Shown here: piece after piece, positions 1 through 12,759 of the stretch | Layout of the letters: every line of letters begins with the position of its first letter | Numbering within the stretch: the stretch's first letter is position 1 | Source: Augochlora pura | Lineage: Eukaryota; Arthropoda; Insecta; Hymenoptera; Halictidae | Assembly: GCF_028453695.1 (NCBI RefSeq) | Contig: NC_135776.1 | Coordinates: 8,006,663 to 8,070,662, forward strand | DNA length: 64,000 nucleotides | Direction: 5' to 3' | Notes under the pieces: model-generated | Told to the model about the DNA's origin: nothing | What the model saw: only the letters and a program-made list of their open reading frames with translations | The model's database searches: none | Translations under genes and position numbers: made by a program

Positions 1-1067
1 TTAAAATGAACGATGTGTCGATTATCAAAATTTGTCAACAAATGACAATGTTATATGACAATAATAATCACATTTTTAACAATTCTTTTAAATAAAAACC
101 AACATAATATTATAATATAAAACTCGAGGATCCGAAGCGAAGCCATTTACCTGGAAGGCTCCGTTACGGGGACATTAAAAAAAAATTTCAAACGGCAAAT
201 CGAAAGGGTTAATTGCAACTAAATGCTATATCGACTCTTAACATTCGTCAACAAGTAACAATGTGTACTAAACGAATCAGCTGATGATCTAATAACTAAG
301 TTATGAGGATATATTTAATTACAAGTAAAATCATATATCAATTCTAAATATTCATTAACAAATAAAAATTCACATTGAACAAATAATCGGATGATCCCAA
401 AACTAAGTTGTGAATTATACCTAATTAACTACAACTAATATAGTATCGACTTTTTGGATTGATTAACATTTACATCTAGAAAGATTATTTATCGTTGCAT
501 CGTATCATCAAACAAATTGTTGGACGAATTGAACAATTTCTCCATTTTTCTCGACAACAGACTTGCACGGCGGCGTGTGTCGTCTCAAAAACGCAACGAT
601 ACCACATTCCCGGCGGTGTTCACCTGGAATCGTTGCGGTAATATTAAAATTTCCGTTCACGAGTTTCCAGACGCGGCTTATTCGCTTGAGCGCGTTATTT
701 CTCTTCCCGTGCCCTGCCTCGTCCTTTTCACAAGCCTTGAGAAGCTATCGCTTTGTTTGCCTCTTGCCCTTACGGAACACGTCTAAACATTTGTATCGAG
801 CGTGAAAGTAAAGCGCCGTACGCGCCGCGCGAGCTTAACCGTTCTCTCTCGCTCTCTCTCGAAACCGTATAAAGCGAGAGACCGTGTTTTCTAAGAATGT
901 GAAAATGCACGTCGGTCCGCAAATAATTTCTCTCATTTTTTCCGTCGTTCAACGTTCTCTCTGTGCGCAGCAGACGAATTGATAACAGCCAAAATTGAAA
1001 AACGGTGTTTCTTCTTCTGAAAATATTCTACGTATGTGTCAATGGTAATATGGTAATGTACCATTTA

Positions 1068-1470
1068 TTCTAAATAGTTATAAAATTTATAGAGAAGATA
1101 ATATCTCTATATAAACAGGTATGGTATTTATGGATAGAACAATATCTTTTTGTAAATAGTTGTAAAATTTAGAAAAGTTCAGTATCGTTCTATAGATAGT
1201 TATAAAGTTTATGAAACGCATGATTGTCTTTTCTGAATGTAGTTAGAAAATTTATTAGAAGTACAATATTTTTCTATAAATAAAGATTAATTTATGAAAA
1301 GTATAATATCTCTTCACAAATTAATGCAACTATTTATAAAAAGATACTCTACATAAATGATACATCTCACAAATATTACGTCTTTTATGTAAAGAGCAAT
1401 ATCTTTTTACAAACAGTAATAAAACGTATAAAAAGTACTGAAATATCTTTTTGCTATCGGGAATACCAAT
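1068..1470. repeat. Degenerate AT-rich tandem array, about 50-60 bp period
   Basis: Units resembling AGTTATAAAATTTATA followed by a purine-rich spacer and ACAATATCTTT recur about seven times with heavy divergence. Seen by eye; period and copy number are approximate. Confidence 0.5.
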
Positions 1471-1990
1471 CTGCATAAACGAACGTATTAATATCGCAAA
1501 AGAGGATGAAGATCGAGGTTCCAAGCATCCACCGTATTCTTCAATTTACAATATCACGGACGATGCATCACGTTAATCCAATTAAATATTATACACGTAA
1601 AATCCCATTCCCTCATTATTATCGTGATTCTACATTCGTAAACAGTTATAAAATTTACAAAACGTACTTCAATGGAATACAATAATATTTCCATTGGCAC
1701 GGAAAATAACTGTAAGAAGTAAAAATCATATTTTATCGATTTCCTCTCGTTCTTTGTCGTTCACAAAACACTAGTCAATACTTTTCGTGTCTTTTATGAC
1801 AAGTCAATACTTTACTAGAACAACCCCTTCGCAGTTTTCAGCATAAATGATACTCTGGAATTCGGGATGACTCGATATAAAGTCTTAGTGATCAAAATGT
1901 TCTTTATTAGTTTCAAGATATAATATTTTTAATGAAATGTAACATAAGAATTTAATTATTGATAAGTATTGTGTATAATGTAGTCTACCG

Positions 1991-2081
1991 TATAAATTTC
2001 ATTTGATTTAATAATAATTAATAAATAATATTTACTAATATATATATTTATTTATTATTATTAAATCATATGAAATTTATA
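1991..2081. repeat. Long AT-rich inverted repeat (hairpin)
   Basis: Two arms of about 37 bases, 1991-2027 and 2045-2081, are reverse complements with about two mismatches around a loop of about 17 bases. It could be a decayed palindromic mobile element or a transcribed hairpin. It sits directly beside the tandem array that starts at 2085. Confidence 0.7.
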
Positions 2082-2084
2082 GCA

Positions 2085-2195
2085 GCATATATTTATTACA
2101 GAAGCATTTATTATGCTATATTTATTACAGAAGCATTTATTGTGCTATATTTATTACAGAAGCATTTATTCTGCTGTATTTATTACAGCAGTATA
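2085..2195. repeat. 29-bp tandem repeat, about 4 copies
   Basis: The unit contains TATTTATTACAGAAGCATTT and is repeated nearly perfectly three times, with a fourth, diverged copy at the right edge. The open reading frame across it is a product of the repeat. Confidence 0.85.
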
Positions 2196-2442
2196 TATTT
2201 TACTATTTTTACTCAATAGTATAGTTTTTATTTACACGTTTGCAGACAATTTAACACTATGTCTACTAAGCTGTGTCAAAAGGTACTTTTCAAATTTTAA
2301 CTTCAAATTATTCTCGAAATTAATAAATGTTGCTTCTCCAGAACTCATTCTTTGACCTTTTCTATAATAGTCGCTACATTAATTTATCGATATCATTTTC
2401 CTACCATCACGGATTTAAAAATGTTTATATGGTATACCTTAA

Positions 2443-2669
2443 CCTCTTGTACTACGACTTATTTTACAACAAAGTTGATTAGTCTTCGCTTATTATTTGT
2501 AAATTCTTATGTCAGGTAGAAAATTTATATTTATTATACGGATCTCCTTACTTTAATGTTTAAATTTATATACTTAGTACACTTAATAGACTTAGTATAC
2601 TACGTATATTTAGTAGATCATGTTCGAAATCTTTATAACGAGTCTGATTTAATATTATAGGGCAAAGGG
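2443..2669. mobile_element. Possible TTAA-flanked MITE (piggyBac type)
   Basis: TTAA occurs at 2439-2442 and 2670-2673. The inner ends read CCTCTTGTACT and, from the right, CCCTTTGCCCT, resembling the better-preserved TTAA elements at 16270 and 16838. The ends are diverged, so this is a weak call. There is no transposase. Confidence 0.35.
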
Positions 2670-3017
2670 TTAATGATTTCACAATAGGATTTAATTTCAA
2701 ACGATTTTACATATAAATATCGAAACACTTTGCGATATATTATTTTAATATGTATTAACGTATTACTCTAATCACACTAAAAAATCTCTATTACAGTTCT
2801 AACGAAAAATACAAGAATTGTTTCATAACTTTGATATTCGCTTTATGTACCGTCACGTTGCATTTTAATGCAGATATCACTGCAGCGACTAGTTTTGAAA
2901 AATAAATTGAATAACGCCTTTCGTTCTCCAATTCTGGCACAGCGAGTTCAATACACGTAAATATTTTTTTCATAGATATGTATCTATAAAAGTCACTGTA
3001 GTGCAACCAGAGATTTG

Positions 3018-3205
3018 TAAAAACTGTGGTGTTGAATAAGGAAAGAATTTTACTACAATGCTGTTTTCATGATTATTGCTAAACTAATAATATTACCATG
3101 TTTGGCTGTCTTTCTAAGAAATTAGAATTTAATTTATTTAGAATTAAAAGAACAAGAATCAATTATTTTTCGTAATATACAAATGAACAATGTTCGTCAC
3201 TATCT
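3018..3205 (+). repeat. Dispersed repeat family, copy 1
   Basis: This block shares two modules with other parts of the window. The part around GCTGTTTTCATGATTATTGC recurs at 18,275-18,330. The part around ACAAGAATCAATTATTTT recurs as a direct copy at about 3,512-3,600 and inverted at about 5,965-6,060. It is probably an old non-autonomous element. Confidence 0.65.
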
Positions 3206-3511
3206 CATTGTTTAATATTAAATTATATCTATACGGACGAATATATGTTTGCACTTTATCTACTTGAAAATACAGATTAATGTACGAAAAATAGCGATGA
3301 CCTGTCAAACTCGATAAAAATGACCTCAAGTGAACAAACACGAATCATAATATCTATAGTTTTGAACTAATAAAAATTATCCTTGCACATGTTTTTTTTA
3401 GCACTATTTTAAACAAAAGTCATGTTTGAAGTCCAAGTTTATTTCAAAGTCAAATCATTATGCATATCTAAATGAGTTTTATCTTTATTGGAGTGATCTC
3501 TGTTTAGTAAA

Positions 3512-3612
3512 AATTAGAATTCAATTTATTTAGAACTAATAGAACAAGAATCAATTATTTTCTGTAATATACAAACGACGAATTTTCGTCATTTGGCTAG
3601 CGGCGTATATGT
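3512..3612 (+). repeat. Dispersed repeat family, copy 2
   Basis: A second direct copy of the right module of the 3,018-3,205 repeat, ending in a CGTCATTTGGCTAGC segment that is also found inverted near 5,965. Confidence 0.6.
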
Positions 3613-4137
3613 ATATATGCGTTAACGTGAGTCACTGTAAGCACAAAATCGCGGTATAAATATCGTTAAAAATGTTGTACGGTCACCGGCGACCCCGGGG
3701 GGTCGTTCCAGGGTTAAAAATCCGTGCGACGAAGTTGAGGAACGTCGATGTAGCCGGTACGCGCGGTTATCTTCGTCGCCCGGGTGAATCTCGGCAATTT
3801 AACTCTATCCGGAGCGAGGCATCCTTCCGTTTGTCGAAAACCCGGTCGGACAACATCGTGGCGGGACACCTTGTAACGATAATCTTGAGACATTACCTGC
3901 TTTAAGGCGGCCTGGGTGCCGGCGAGCACGTGCGCGCACGCCAAAGAGAAATAGAGGGAAAGTAAGAGGGATGGATGGGGGTAAGGCGACGATATATCTG
4001 ACTACCGTTAAAACGGTATTACCCCACTTCGAAATTGACGATTAATCATAGGTGTGCACCCGCTGCGCCACGCCGCGCCCCGCCACCGGGAAAGGGAGCT
4101 GATTGCACCCACACCCCCACTGATTCGGGGGGCGAAG

Positions 4138-4140
<3 letters not shown>

Positions 4141-4175
<35 letters not shown>
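4141..4175. repeat. (CT)n microsatellite
   Basis: A perfect CT dinucleotide tract of about 35 bases. The leucine/serine-rich reading frame spanning it is an artefact. Confidence 0.95.
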
Positions 4176-4177
<2 letters not shown>

Positions 4178-4529
4178 GGGCTGTTCCCCGTGTTATTGAT
4201 TCCTTGACGGATTCTTACACCCCGAATCTCTTACCCTTTGGGGATTCCGTAAGCGAATGTTCCGCTGGCATGATGCATCGCCTAATAAACGGCCCGAACG
4301 TTCAACAACTATTCGGATTGCTAAGCTGCGTGAAACAATTCGTTTTCGCGGCGCCCCCTCTAAATCTCTCGCGCTTCGACGGACCTTATTACACCAGACG
4401 CGCGCGGCAGTTCTCTTTCTCCGTGTTCTTATTTCCATTAGTTAACCCTTTGCGCCCTAAGCATTCGAATTCCTAAATGAAGACGTTCCTTTCAACCAAC
4501 CGTATTTCCATTCGGCGTGATCGTTTATG

Positions 4530-4765
4530 GAACACTCCTATTATTTGTAAAAGATTTATATTATTTCTAGAACAATTTTATAATTTATAAAAGACTTTAG
4601 TTATGCCCTTTTAGTTAGACATGACTTCCATTATTTATAAAGGACTTTTATTGTTTATAGAAGACTCTTATTATTTTCAGAAGACTCTTATTATTTTTAG
4701 AAGACTGCTATTATTTATAGGAGACTTCTATTATTTATGGAGGACTTCTACTATTTATGAAAACT
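4530..4765. repeat. 21-22 bp tandem array
   Basis: About ten degenerate units of the form ACTCTTATTATTTATAGAAG. The internal stretch at 4,621-4,765 is the most regular. Confidence 0.8.
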
Positions 4766-5002
4766 TTCAAGTACCAAAGATCATCGCCATTTTTTGCATA
4801 CTAACCTCTACTTTCCAAAGATCATTTACATGTATAGTGTCATAGATCACGATGTGCACCATAGTGCTGCATTTTAAAAATTAACTAATACTAACGAGAA
4901 ATTGTTTAGAGTATAATTGAAACTTAATATGTGCTTATCATAGAAATAAGTGTTGAATACAAAATTAAAGAAACAGTGAACAAATATCATTTATAACGTT
5001 AA

Positions 5003-5106
5003 CATTTTACCGGTAGTCTATGAATCGATTGTCATGATGATTAATAATTTGCTATCTATTATTAAGATATTATATAATTTTTAAAATATTATTAATTTTC
5101 TAAATA
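5003..5106 (-). mobile_element. Half-copy of a TTAA MITE (family of 55388-55586)
   Basis: The segment starting after GTTAA at about 5,002 matches, in reverse complement, the right half of the complete element at 55,388-55,586 (ends of the ACTTTACCGAC type). Only one terminus is recognisable. Confidence 0.55.
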
Positions 5107-5944
5107 GACAAAGGAAATGTCTAATATTACCAAAATATGAAAATGTTAAGAATACTGCTGCATCATTTTCAACTAATTACAATAATCAACAGTAAAAATA
5201 TATTTTCGTATAATTCATATATCTTGCAATTAACTAAACTACTTATCATTTGGTATAAAATTCACAGTCTGACGACAATTGTGTCACATGAGCACAAAGG
5301 AGGGACGTGAATTAAACCGTAGAAATGAGAAAATCCATATTTCTCAGTGCTTCCGATTGGTAACGTTCGCTTCCCGTCGTCTTTCAATCGATTAATAATC
5401 GTCGCACACATTCGACGCAGCGTCAATGCGCATGCAAATGGTCCGAGATCCCGACGGCGTGGATTTTCATGGAAATGTTCGTCAAAGTTCCGGGGGGGGT
5501 ACCCGCGCGTTCGTACTTTTTGGTGGAATTCTGTTTTCGAGCCATGTAATATATAATACGCGATACATAATACATGGAACGCGGCAGTCACTTGTTTCAA
5601 AAGGTTTTGTTTCGAAAGTTGTCGCATAAAGGATTATTCAAAAGCTAGTCGCGGACACGCGAAAAGAGGGAAACAAGTATCGGCGCAACAAAACTCGCCT
5701 GAAATCTCGGTTACCGCCGCGGCGCCGCTCGTGTTAATTCTCTGGCAACCCCTTGCCGCTCATAATAATCTTTCCTGCGCTCATTGTCCGGCCACTTGAA
5801 ACGAACCGATACATGCCCGTTCACTTATCCACGCCGTTCGTAATGCATGCGTTTAAACTACTATTGGAATCGAGTTTAATGTACAGAGTGTCTCCCAAAA
5901 ATGTCGCGAGCCTTAACACATATTCTTCCGCACGACGAGAATTC

Positions 5945-6060
5945 ATTTTGCAATCGCCGATAGCCAAATGACGAAAATACGTCGTTTGTATATTACAGAA
6001 AATAATTGATTCTCGTTGTATTGATCCTAAATAAATTAAATTCTAATTTTTACCAAACAT
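5945..6060 (-). repeat. Dispersed repeat family, inverted copy 3
   Basis: Reverse complement of the module at 3,512-3,612, including GCCAAATGACGAAAATACG and AATAATTGATTCTCGTTGT. The adjacent 6,120-6,260 resembles 40,470-40,610 (shared ACGTTGTTTTTATA followed by GACCATA), so the underlying element is longer. Confidence 0.6.
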
Positions 6061-6539
6061 TTAACCAAAGTTATTTAAATTTAACCATTTAACACATTTT
6101 AACCAAAGATGATATAATTATAACCATTATTGAAAAATATACGATTTTTAGCAATTTACGTTGTTTTTATATAGACCATATCATTTCTACAAATAGTGTC
6201 CAGAAATTGCATTTTGTGAACTTATTTACTGTTTTTTTCAATATTCGCTCTTGAAGTAAATTATAACATAGTAAGTTTTGGATAAAAAGTGACTAACTTT
6301 GGCTGACGATAACTTCGCGAAAAATCATCGCAAGATGATGATTTTTCTCTCAAATTAAATCTTGAAACCTCCATTTCAAGACAATATTTCTAGATTTAAT
6401 ATATAAATTAATATAAATTAATAAATTCATATTAATATCTAGATTCTAATTAATATAAAATATATCAGCATTAATTATATCTATATTTATATATATATAT
6501 ATATATATATCTGTATTAATTATATCCATATTTTCTATT

Positions 6540-6715
6540 ATAATCTATTTAAGTTTCTCTTTATTTGTCATCATTTCATTCGACAAGGTTTTTTCCATAT
6601 TACTGAGTAATTCTATAGTAAATACTTTCTCAACTGATTCTCATTTTCTTTACACTTAAATAATCATAATTTAAAAGACAGCAAAACGTACACACATACG
6701 TGACGGTATCCCTGA
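6540..6715 (+). mobile_element. Relic of the 16838-type element without the mariner insertion
   Basis: This resembles the right part of the TTAA element at 16,838-17,131: CAACTGATTCTCATTTTCTT, then directly AATAATCATAATTT. It lacks the 80-bp TA-flanked insert found at that point in the 16.9-kb copy, so it is an unoccupied target site (6,645-6,656). Confidence 0.6.
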
Positions 6716-7189
6716 AATAATTAACAAAAAATCGCTGCCCCATTTAAAAAAACGTCGCTGCACCTAAAACCTCGATTAGACATATAACTGCATACTCAAA
6801 GATAAAATGCACACCCTCTATATAAATCCAGCCTTATTCTCCCGGTAACGCATCGTGTCAGTCGGTGCTCCAACAGTTTCCATTTCTTTTAACATCGGCC
6901 ATATATAGAGCCTCTGGCTCTGTTGCACTCTTCAAATCAATTCCGAGAAAGAGAGAGAGAGAGAGAGTCTCCCAAAGGATAAAATATATCTAGACCACCG
7001 TGTGCGCGTCTGTTTGCACAGCTCGAGAAACAATGGAACAAACTTCTAACAATGCGCCCGCTGCCCTAAGTCTGTCGAGTTTGACAATGCTCGGGTAAAA
7101 TCTATTGAACCGTAGAGGGATGGAACTGCTCTCCCCGGTCGTCTAAAGATTTAGCCACGCAAATGAACGTCAGAGAACGGAGGGAGTGA

Positions 7190-7340
7190 GAGAGGACGGA
7201 TGAGAGCATTCTAGAGAAAGAGAAAGAGAGAGACGGAGACAGAGACAGACAGAGAGAACGAGATAGAGACAGGGACAGAGATAGACAGTGATAGAGAGAG
7301 AGGGAAAGGGAGGAGGAAAGCGAGAAAGATAGAGAGAGAA
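7190..7340. repeat. GA-rich low-complexity tract
   Basis: Mixed GA and GAGACA repeats. The long frame on the opposite strand is only leucine and serine from CTCTCT codons. Confidence 0.85.
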
Positions 7341-8544
7341 TGAGCAAAGGGATGAAGCGTATTATCGATTCGCCGAGGGAAAATCCATGAAACTGGGTCT
7401 TAGTCGCGGAAGCGTTTCATTTAAATAATTTCATGCGTGGGTACCTTTCATTCCTCTAAACTGAATGCCGGCAGTATACCGGGGAGAGGCCCGGGTGTTC
7501 ATTTGACATTCATTTAGTCGGCGAAGTCGCGCGCGACGCTACGCGACAGCCATTTAGGACAACCGAGTGAGCGAAATTCTCTTGGGGGAGGTGAAACGTA
7601 ATCATCGGAAAACAAGCGTCTTATTTTTTATCCCCCTTTTTATCTCCATTAGGAGAAATGAGGCCCCGGGAATTAGATTTTACACTTTTCCGTGCTTTTT
7701 TCCTTTCTAGAAACTTATTTGCGCAATAAATTGCTACCAGTCCCCCCCTCCCGCCGCCGCCGCCGTCGCCTACTCTAAACCTCCTCTCGTGGGGGTTGTT
7801 TCTGAATGCGTGGAACGCAGCTGCAGGCACTTCTGAAGTATAGGGATGAAATTAATTGCTGGCATGGAGTCCGCGGGACAAGAAATTGCGCGCGAGAGCC
7901 TCGGATTTATAATATAACGAGAAATTAAAAATTTTTCGACCGCCCAGACGATACGGGGGTCTCTCTCCTCTCTCTCTCGTGCTCGGGCATTAAACTTTTC
8001 CGTTTCGCGACGCGTTGTGTTGCTCCCTGCCGCGAATTTATAATTACGGTTGCGGGGGGCAGCACGCGCGCGCGCGCGCGCTCGCGATCCGATGTTCACG
8101 ATAACGTAATTGGTTGACTGCGGATTTTGATGCGAAATTGTGAGAGCGAGAGGAGGCCTCCTCTCGGTGCTCTTCTCTATATATTTTTTTTTATTTTTGT
8201 GCGAACGGGGATTCGGCGTGCGACGAAATCCGCGCAGCGTCACGATGTTTTTATAATTGGACACTTAAGGGTGGTATTCTAGCGTGAAGTGACCGTTTTT
8301 TTTTTTATATTTTAACTTTGTTAGAGAATTTTTTGCAAATTATAACTTTCGCAGTCAAATTCACGGGATTTATTTGTTCGTGTTTCAACGGTGTTCGAAA
8401 ATTTTTTGGGAAATGGGGGTAAAATTAGTGGTATCGCGTGCTCTCGAACGCAGTCGCTTTTCAAAAAGCACGTTTTAGGGCGTCTATGATTCAGACCGGT
8501 CTGCTTGTCCGAAATAAAAGATAAAGAACGTGAAAATGGTTGAA

Positions 8545-8955
8545 GTTAACACCGCTTTTCCATAATTAATAACACAAATGTTGTACGAATTTAAACTAAA
8601 TTTACGGCGAATTAGCAGCACGAAACATAATAATTAACATCAAGAAAAATACTCGCAATCAACACCGCGAAAAAAGATAATTAACATCATGTAAAATAGT
8701 CATAATTAACAAAACGAAAAATACTCCCTAACAACGCGAAAAGTACTAATTAACGCCACGAAAAATATTAACTAACGTCATGAAAAGCAATAATTAATAC
8801 CAGCGAGAAATAGTCGTAATTAATACCGCAAAAACTAGTCATAATTAACGCTGCTCAAAATAATCACAATTAATGCTACTCAAAATAATCGCAATTAACG
8901 CCCCAACAAACAATCATAATCGCCATCACAAAAAAAAAACAATTGTAATTAATAC
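8545..8955. repeat. Degenerate AATTAACRCC/GAAAAA array
   Basis: Roughly 14-16 units of about 22-30 bp containing ATAATTAAC, a short GC-bearing spacer (CACCGCGA, GCCACGA) and AAAAATA. It runs up to the splice acceptor of the timeout exon at 8973 and may have expanded within the intron. Confidence 0.7.
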
Positions 8956-8972
8956 GACAAAAATTGTTGCAG

Positions 8973-11900
8973 GCTGTACGAAGTGAAATACAAAAGAGGC
9001 TGCCGAAAGAATGGTCCGAGGACGAAGTTGCTCAGCTGACAGAGCTCTGGGAGCTGCGGAAAGACGACGACGGTAGTTCTTTTTTTTCTTCTTTAACATC
9101 TTTCACCCACAATACAAGTTTGACCCCCCCCCCCCCGCCCCGAGAAACAGTCGAGGAATTTTACGAATGCCCCAGCCCGGGAATTCATTAGCACCCGCGA
9201 CGATCCTCGAGATTTAATTAAGCTCCGGGGCACATCGGTAACGGCTGGCTCCTGCCGCCTATACCAATAATTCGCGCGAAGAATAATATCCTCGGCTGAT
9301 AGGATTTTCCAAGCGGTCCCTGTAAGGAACTTTTGCTTCATTTCCGTACGGGGACTACTACTACCCGCGTCTTTTCGTGAAATTGTTTTCCCGTTGACCC
9401 CCGCGCAAAAGTTTCGCGCGAACCCTTCTAATTTTCGCTAGCGGCGACGGCCGTCTTAATTTTTATTTCTGCCCTAAGCCGATTGTTGCTCTTTGCGAAC
9501 TGCTAAGAATCCTTTTTTCGTAAATACCTCGGCAGTCTACCTAGACTGAAAATTTTTACGAAAATTCACCTGTTTCGTATATAAATATTAATGTAAAGTA
9601 AACTAGAAAAATTAGTGCTATTTTTAGCATTTATTTGTTATTGAGATCCACTCCGAAAGAACTATTTTTTTCATCTATAATATTAAAGACTAATCAAAAG
9701 TTGCATAACAAATACATAAACTGAAGTTGAAATTTTTGCCAATATTTGTTTTTGGATTCTTTAGAATGTCTTATGTAATAAAGTAAATTACAATACTTCA
9801 CAGTATTATTCCTTCAATTTAGTATTCATATATTATTTTATTTACAGTTTTTTGCTTGAGAGCAGAAGCTATTTTATCTACATTTGCTATACTAGTTTTT
9901 ATCTATAATTTAACTTATGCAATTAATATCCGTATTCTATTTTTTCAACAATTTAATTTATCTATTTTTATCTACAATCTTATTTATTCAGATATTCCTA
10001 TAATATCTTATTTAGAATCTAATTTATCCTAATATTCGTACAGTATTTTATTTGCAATTTAATTTATCAAAACGTTTTTACATTATTTTACCTGCAACTT
10101 TACTTATTCCAACGTTTATATACAATGCTATCTATAATTTACTTCGCCAAAATGTTCGTACTCTTTACTTACAGTTCCATTTACCCATATATTCGCCTAA
10201 TACTTTACCAACAGAATAATTTTCGAGAATACACGTACACTATTTTATCTACAACTTCGCTTTTCTTAAAACCAAAAAAATTCATACAGAAACAAGTGAA
10301 TTTTCGTAAACCGACCATACTCTGTCACAAAAGAAAATCCCGCATAATAAAAAGGTTACCATTCACCTACGAACCTTTTCTCGTTAACTTGTACATCAAC
10401 AATTGAATTTCACGAAAATTCATGAAACAAAGACCCCCTTGACTTGTCGCGGGCTCCAAAAGAACCAGAAAAAAAACCCATCGGCCAGCCAAAGGAACGA
10501 CGTTGAGAATCGCATCGCCGAGCGTAATTGTTTAATTGAAAAGCCACGGATTTTCCATAGAATCGCGGTTCGGCGATGGGAAATCGGTTGTCAGGAGCAA
10601 GCCCCGCTTTATCAGAAAATGGATTCCCTTTTCACTAATTTCATTCCCGGCCGCTTATTACGCGGAGAGAACCGCCGCGCGGTCGGATTGAATCAACGTT
10701 TCGTTCCGTTCGCCGTCGAATTAATGCCGATACGATTTCCCGTTGTGTACAACACAGATCCGGTGGATATGATCTTCAATGGGCTCACAATAAAGCGGTC
10801 GAAGCCGAAGATCAAGGAGAAGCTTTTAGAATTAGGATTGGCCGCGGATCGAAAGGAGCTGCGCAAGAAGCGGTCCAGAAAAAGCAACCACGGTAAGCGT
10901 TCACTCTCCCTTTCCGTCTTTCATGCCGCCCCTGTTCGAACCACCGCCACCCCCGTCGTCCACCCTCCTTCTTGTTCCATCTCTGGTCTACTCGATCTAT
11001 ATAGCCGTTTGGCTCTCTTTACTCCTCTCTCTCTCTCTCTATCTCTTCTCCCAGCCCTTTCTCCGGGTCTCAAGCGGCTCCAGAGCACTCCTTGTTCTGC
11101 CCAATCCCATCCCATTCTATTCGCATCTGTCTTTCTTACTATCCTCAGATTCCGCGACTATTCCCATTCGATCAGTCTTCCGCTAATACGATTGCCGGCG
11201 ACTGCATGGGCCGGGAGGGGGATAAAAGCACCGGTCGAGGGAGACGCAGACTGAGGGACAGGCGTATAGAGGGAGAGAGACAGGGTGACGGGCACGCGGT
11301 GGGGGTCTGTCCTCAGAATACGGAAGAGGGTCATTTTTTGGAATTGACTATTTTTTGAAATTACCTATCTTTTTTGAAATTACCTATCTTTTTTGGAATT
11401 ACCTATTTTTTAGAATTACCTATTTTTGGGAAGTACCTATTTTTTAGAGCTACCTATATTCTAGAGCCACTTATTTTTTACAGCTACCTATGTGTTCAAA
11501 CTACTCATTTCTTGCAACTACTGAAATTTTTGTAACATTTCTGCTTTCTTGTTTTGTTAGTAGATGTCATCATATGATATATTTAGTGAAAAAAATAATA
11601 GTTTGAACAATATAATTTTTATTAATCCTTGACGGTCGTAAGTCAACTCCGACATGACTTTAGTTTAGTTTTCTTAAAATTATGATTATTTTAAGTATTA
11701 GGTTGGAAACTATGAAATGGGCACCGCAGCTGATCACAGATTAAACAAAAACGCCCGTTTCATAGTTTCCAACCTAATATAAAGAAAATGATAATCGGTG
11801 GAAAAACTATTCACTACATAATCCTTAGCAATATTAATAAAAACTCATCGAATACGGATAAAATAAGATGAATGATCCATAAAAACGAAAGAATTAAGTA

Positions 11901-12722
11901 GATTGTTCCCTACTATAAAAATTCATCTCTGAAGAGATTAATATAGTTACTACACTCCGTGGCTAGAAGATGAAATTTTTGTAACATTTCTGTTTTCTTT
12001 TTTTGTTAGTAGGTGCCACGTTATGATATGTTTAGTGAAAGACATAATCGTTTGAACAATATAATTTTTATTAATCCTTGACGGTCGTAAGTCAACTCTC
12101 ACTTGACTTTATACATGCGACAAAAATGTCTAACGTCCGATAAGGGTTGATATAGTTACTACACTCTGTGGCTAAAAATGATAGAGATATAAAGAAAGAA
12201 AACAATAGAGAAATTTGACGGAAAGATTAAATAAAAAGCAATTCATAAAGAAAGAAAGAAAGAAAAAAAGGAAGATAGAAATAAATAGGAAGAAAAGCCA
12301 CAGAATGTACGTGAGAGAGAATGAGAAAAAGAGATGGAGGACTAGAGATAAAAAGAAACAGGGAGAAAGAATCAGAGAAAGAGGCAGAGTGAAATAGCAA
12401 TAAAATAAGAGAAAGAAAAAGAGAGAGAGAGACAGAAAAATATAGCTATATATATAGAAAGAGGAATAGAGATGAAGAGAGACAGAGGGGAAGAATCAGA
12501 GAAATAGAAGTAGAGTGAAATAGCAATAAAGTGAGAGAAAAAGGAATAGAGATAAAGGGAGACAGAGAAAAAGAATCGGATAAATAGAGGCAGAGTAAAA
12601 TAGCAATATAGTAAGAGAAAGAAAAAGAGAGAAAGTGAAATAGAAATAGAGATAAATAGAGAGATAGAGTGAAAGAAGAATCACAGAAATAGAGGCAGCG
12701 TCAAATAGCAATAAAATGAGAA

Positions 12723-12759
<37 letters not shown>

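Larger units (their letters stand above)
1..8972. other. Non-coding DNA, probably a large timeout intron
   Basis: I find no exon with convincing homology or codon structure on either strand. The first recognised timeout exon starts at 8973 after a splice acceptor, so this stretch is most simply intron sequence whose upstream exons lie outside the window. It contains AT-rich tandem arrays, dispersed repeats, a long hairpin, a CT microsatellite and a GA-rich tract, listed separately. GC-richer patches near 3,660-4,450, 5,270-5,750 and 7,450-8,280 carry chance reading frames but no recognisable protein. Confidence 0.6.

Noticed and set aside
4054..4476. 140-codon + strand frame
   Set aside because: It crosses a CT microsatellite that encodes repeated serine and leucine; no homology and no splice or codon support.
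10403..10757. Open frame upstream of the timeout exon at 10758
   Set aside because: The frame is open by chance. A good acceptor at 10756-10757 joins in phase to the exon at 9072 and restores the conserved TIMELESS sequence.
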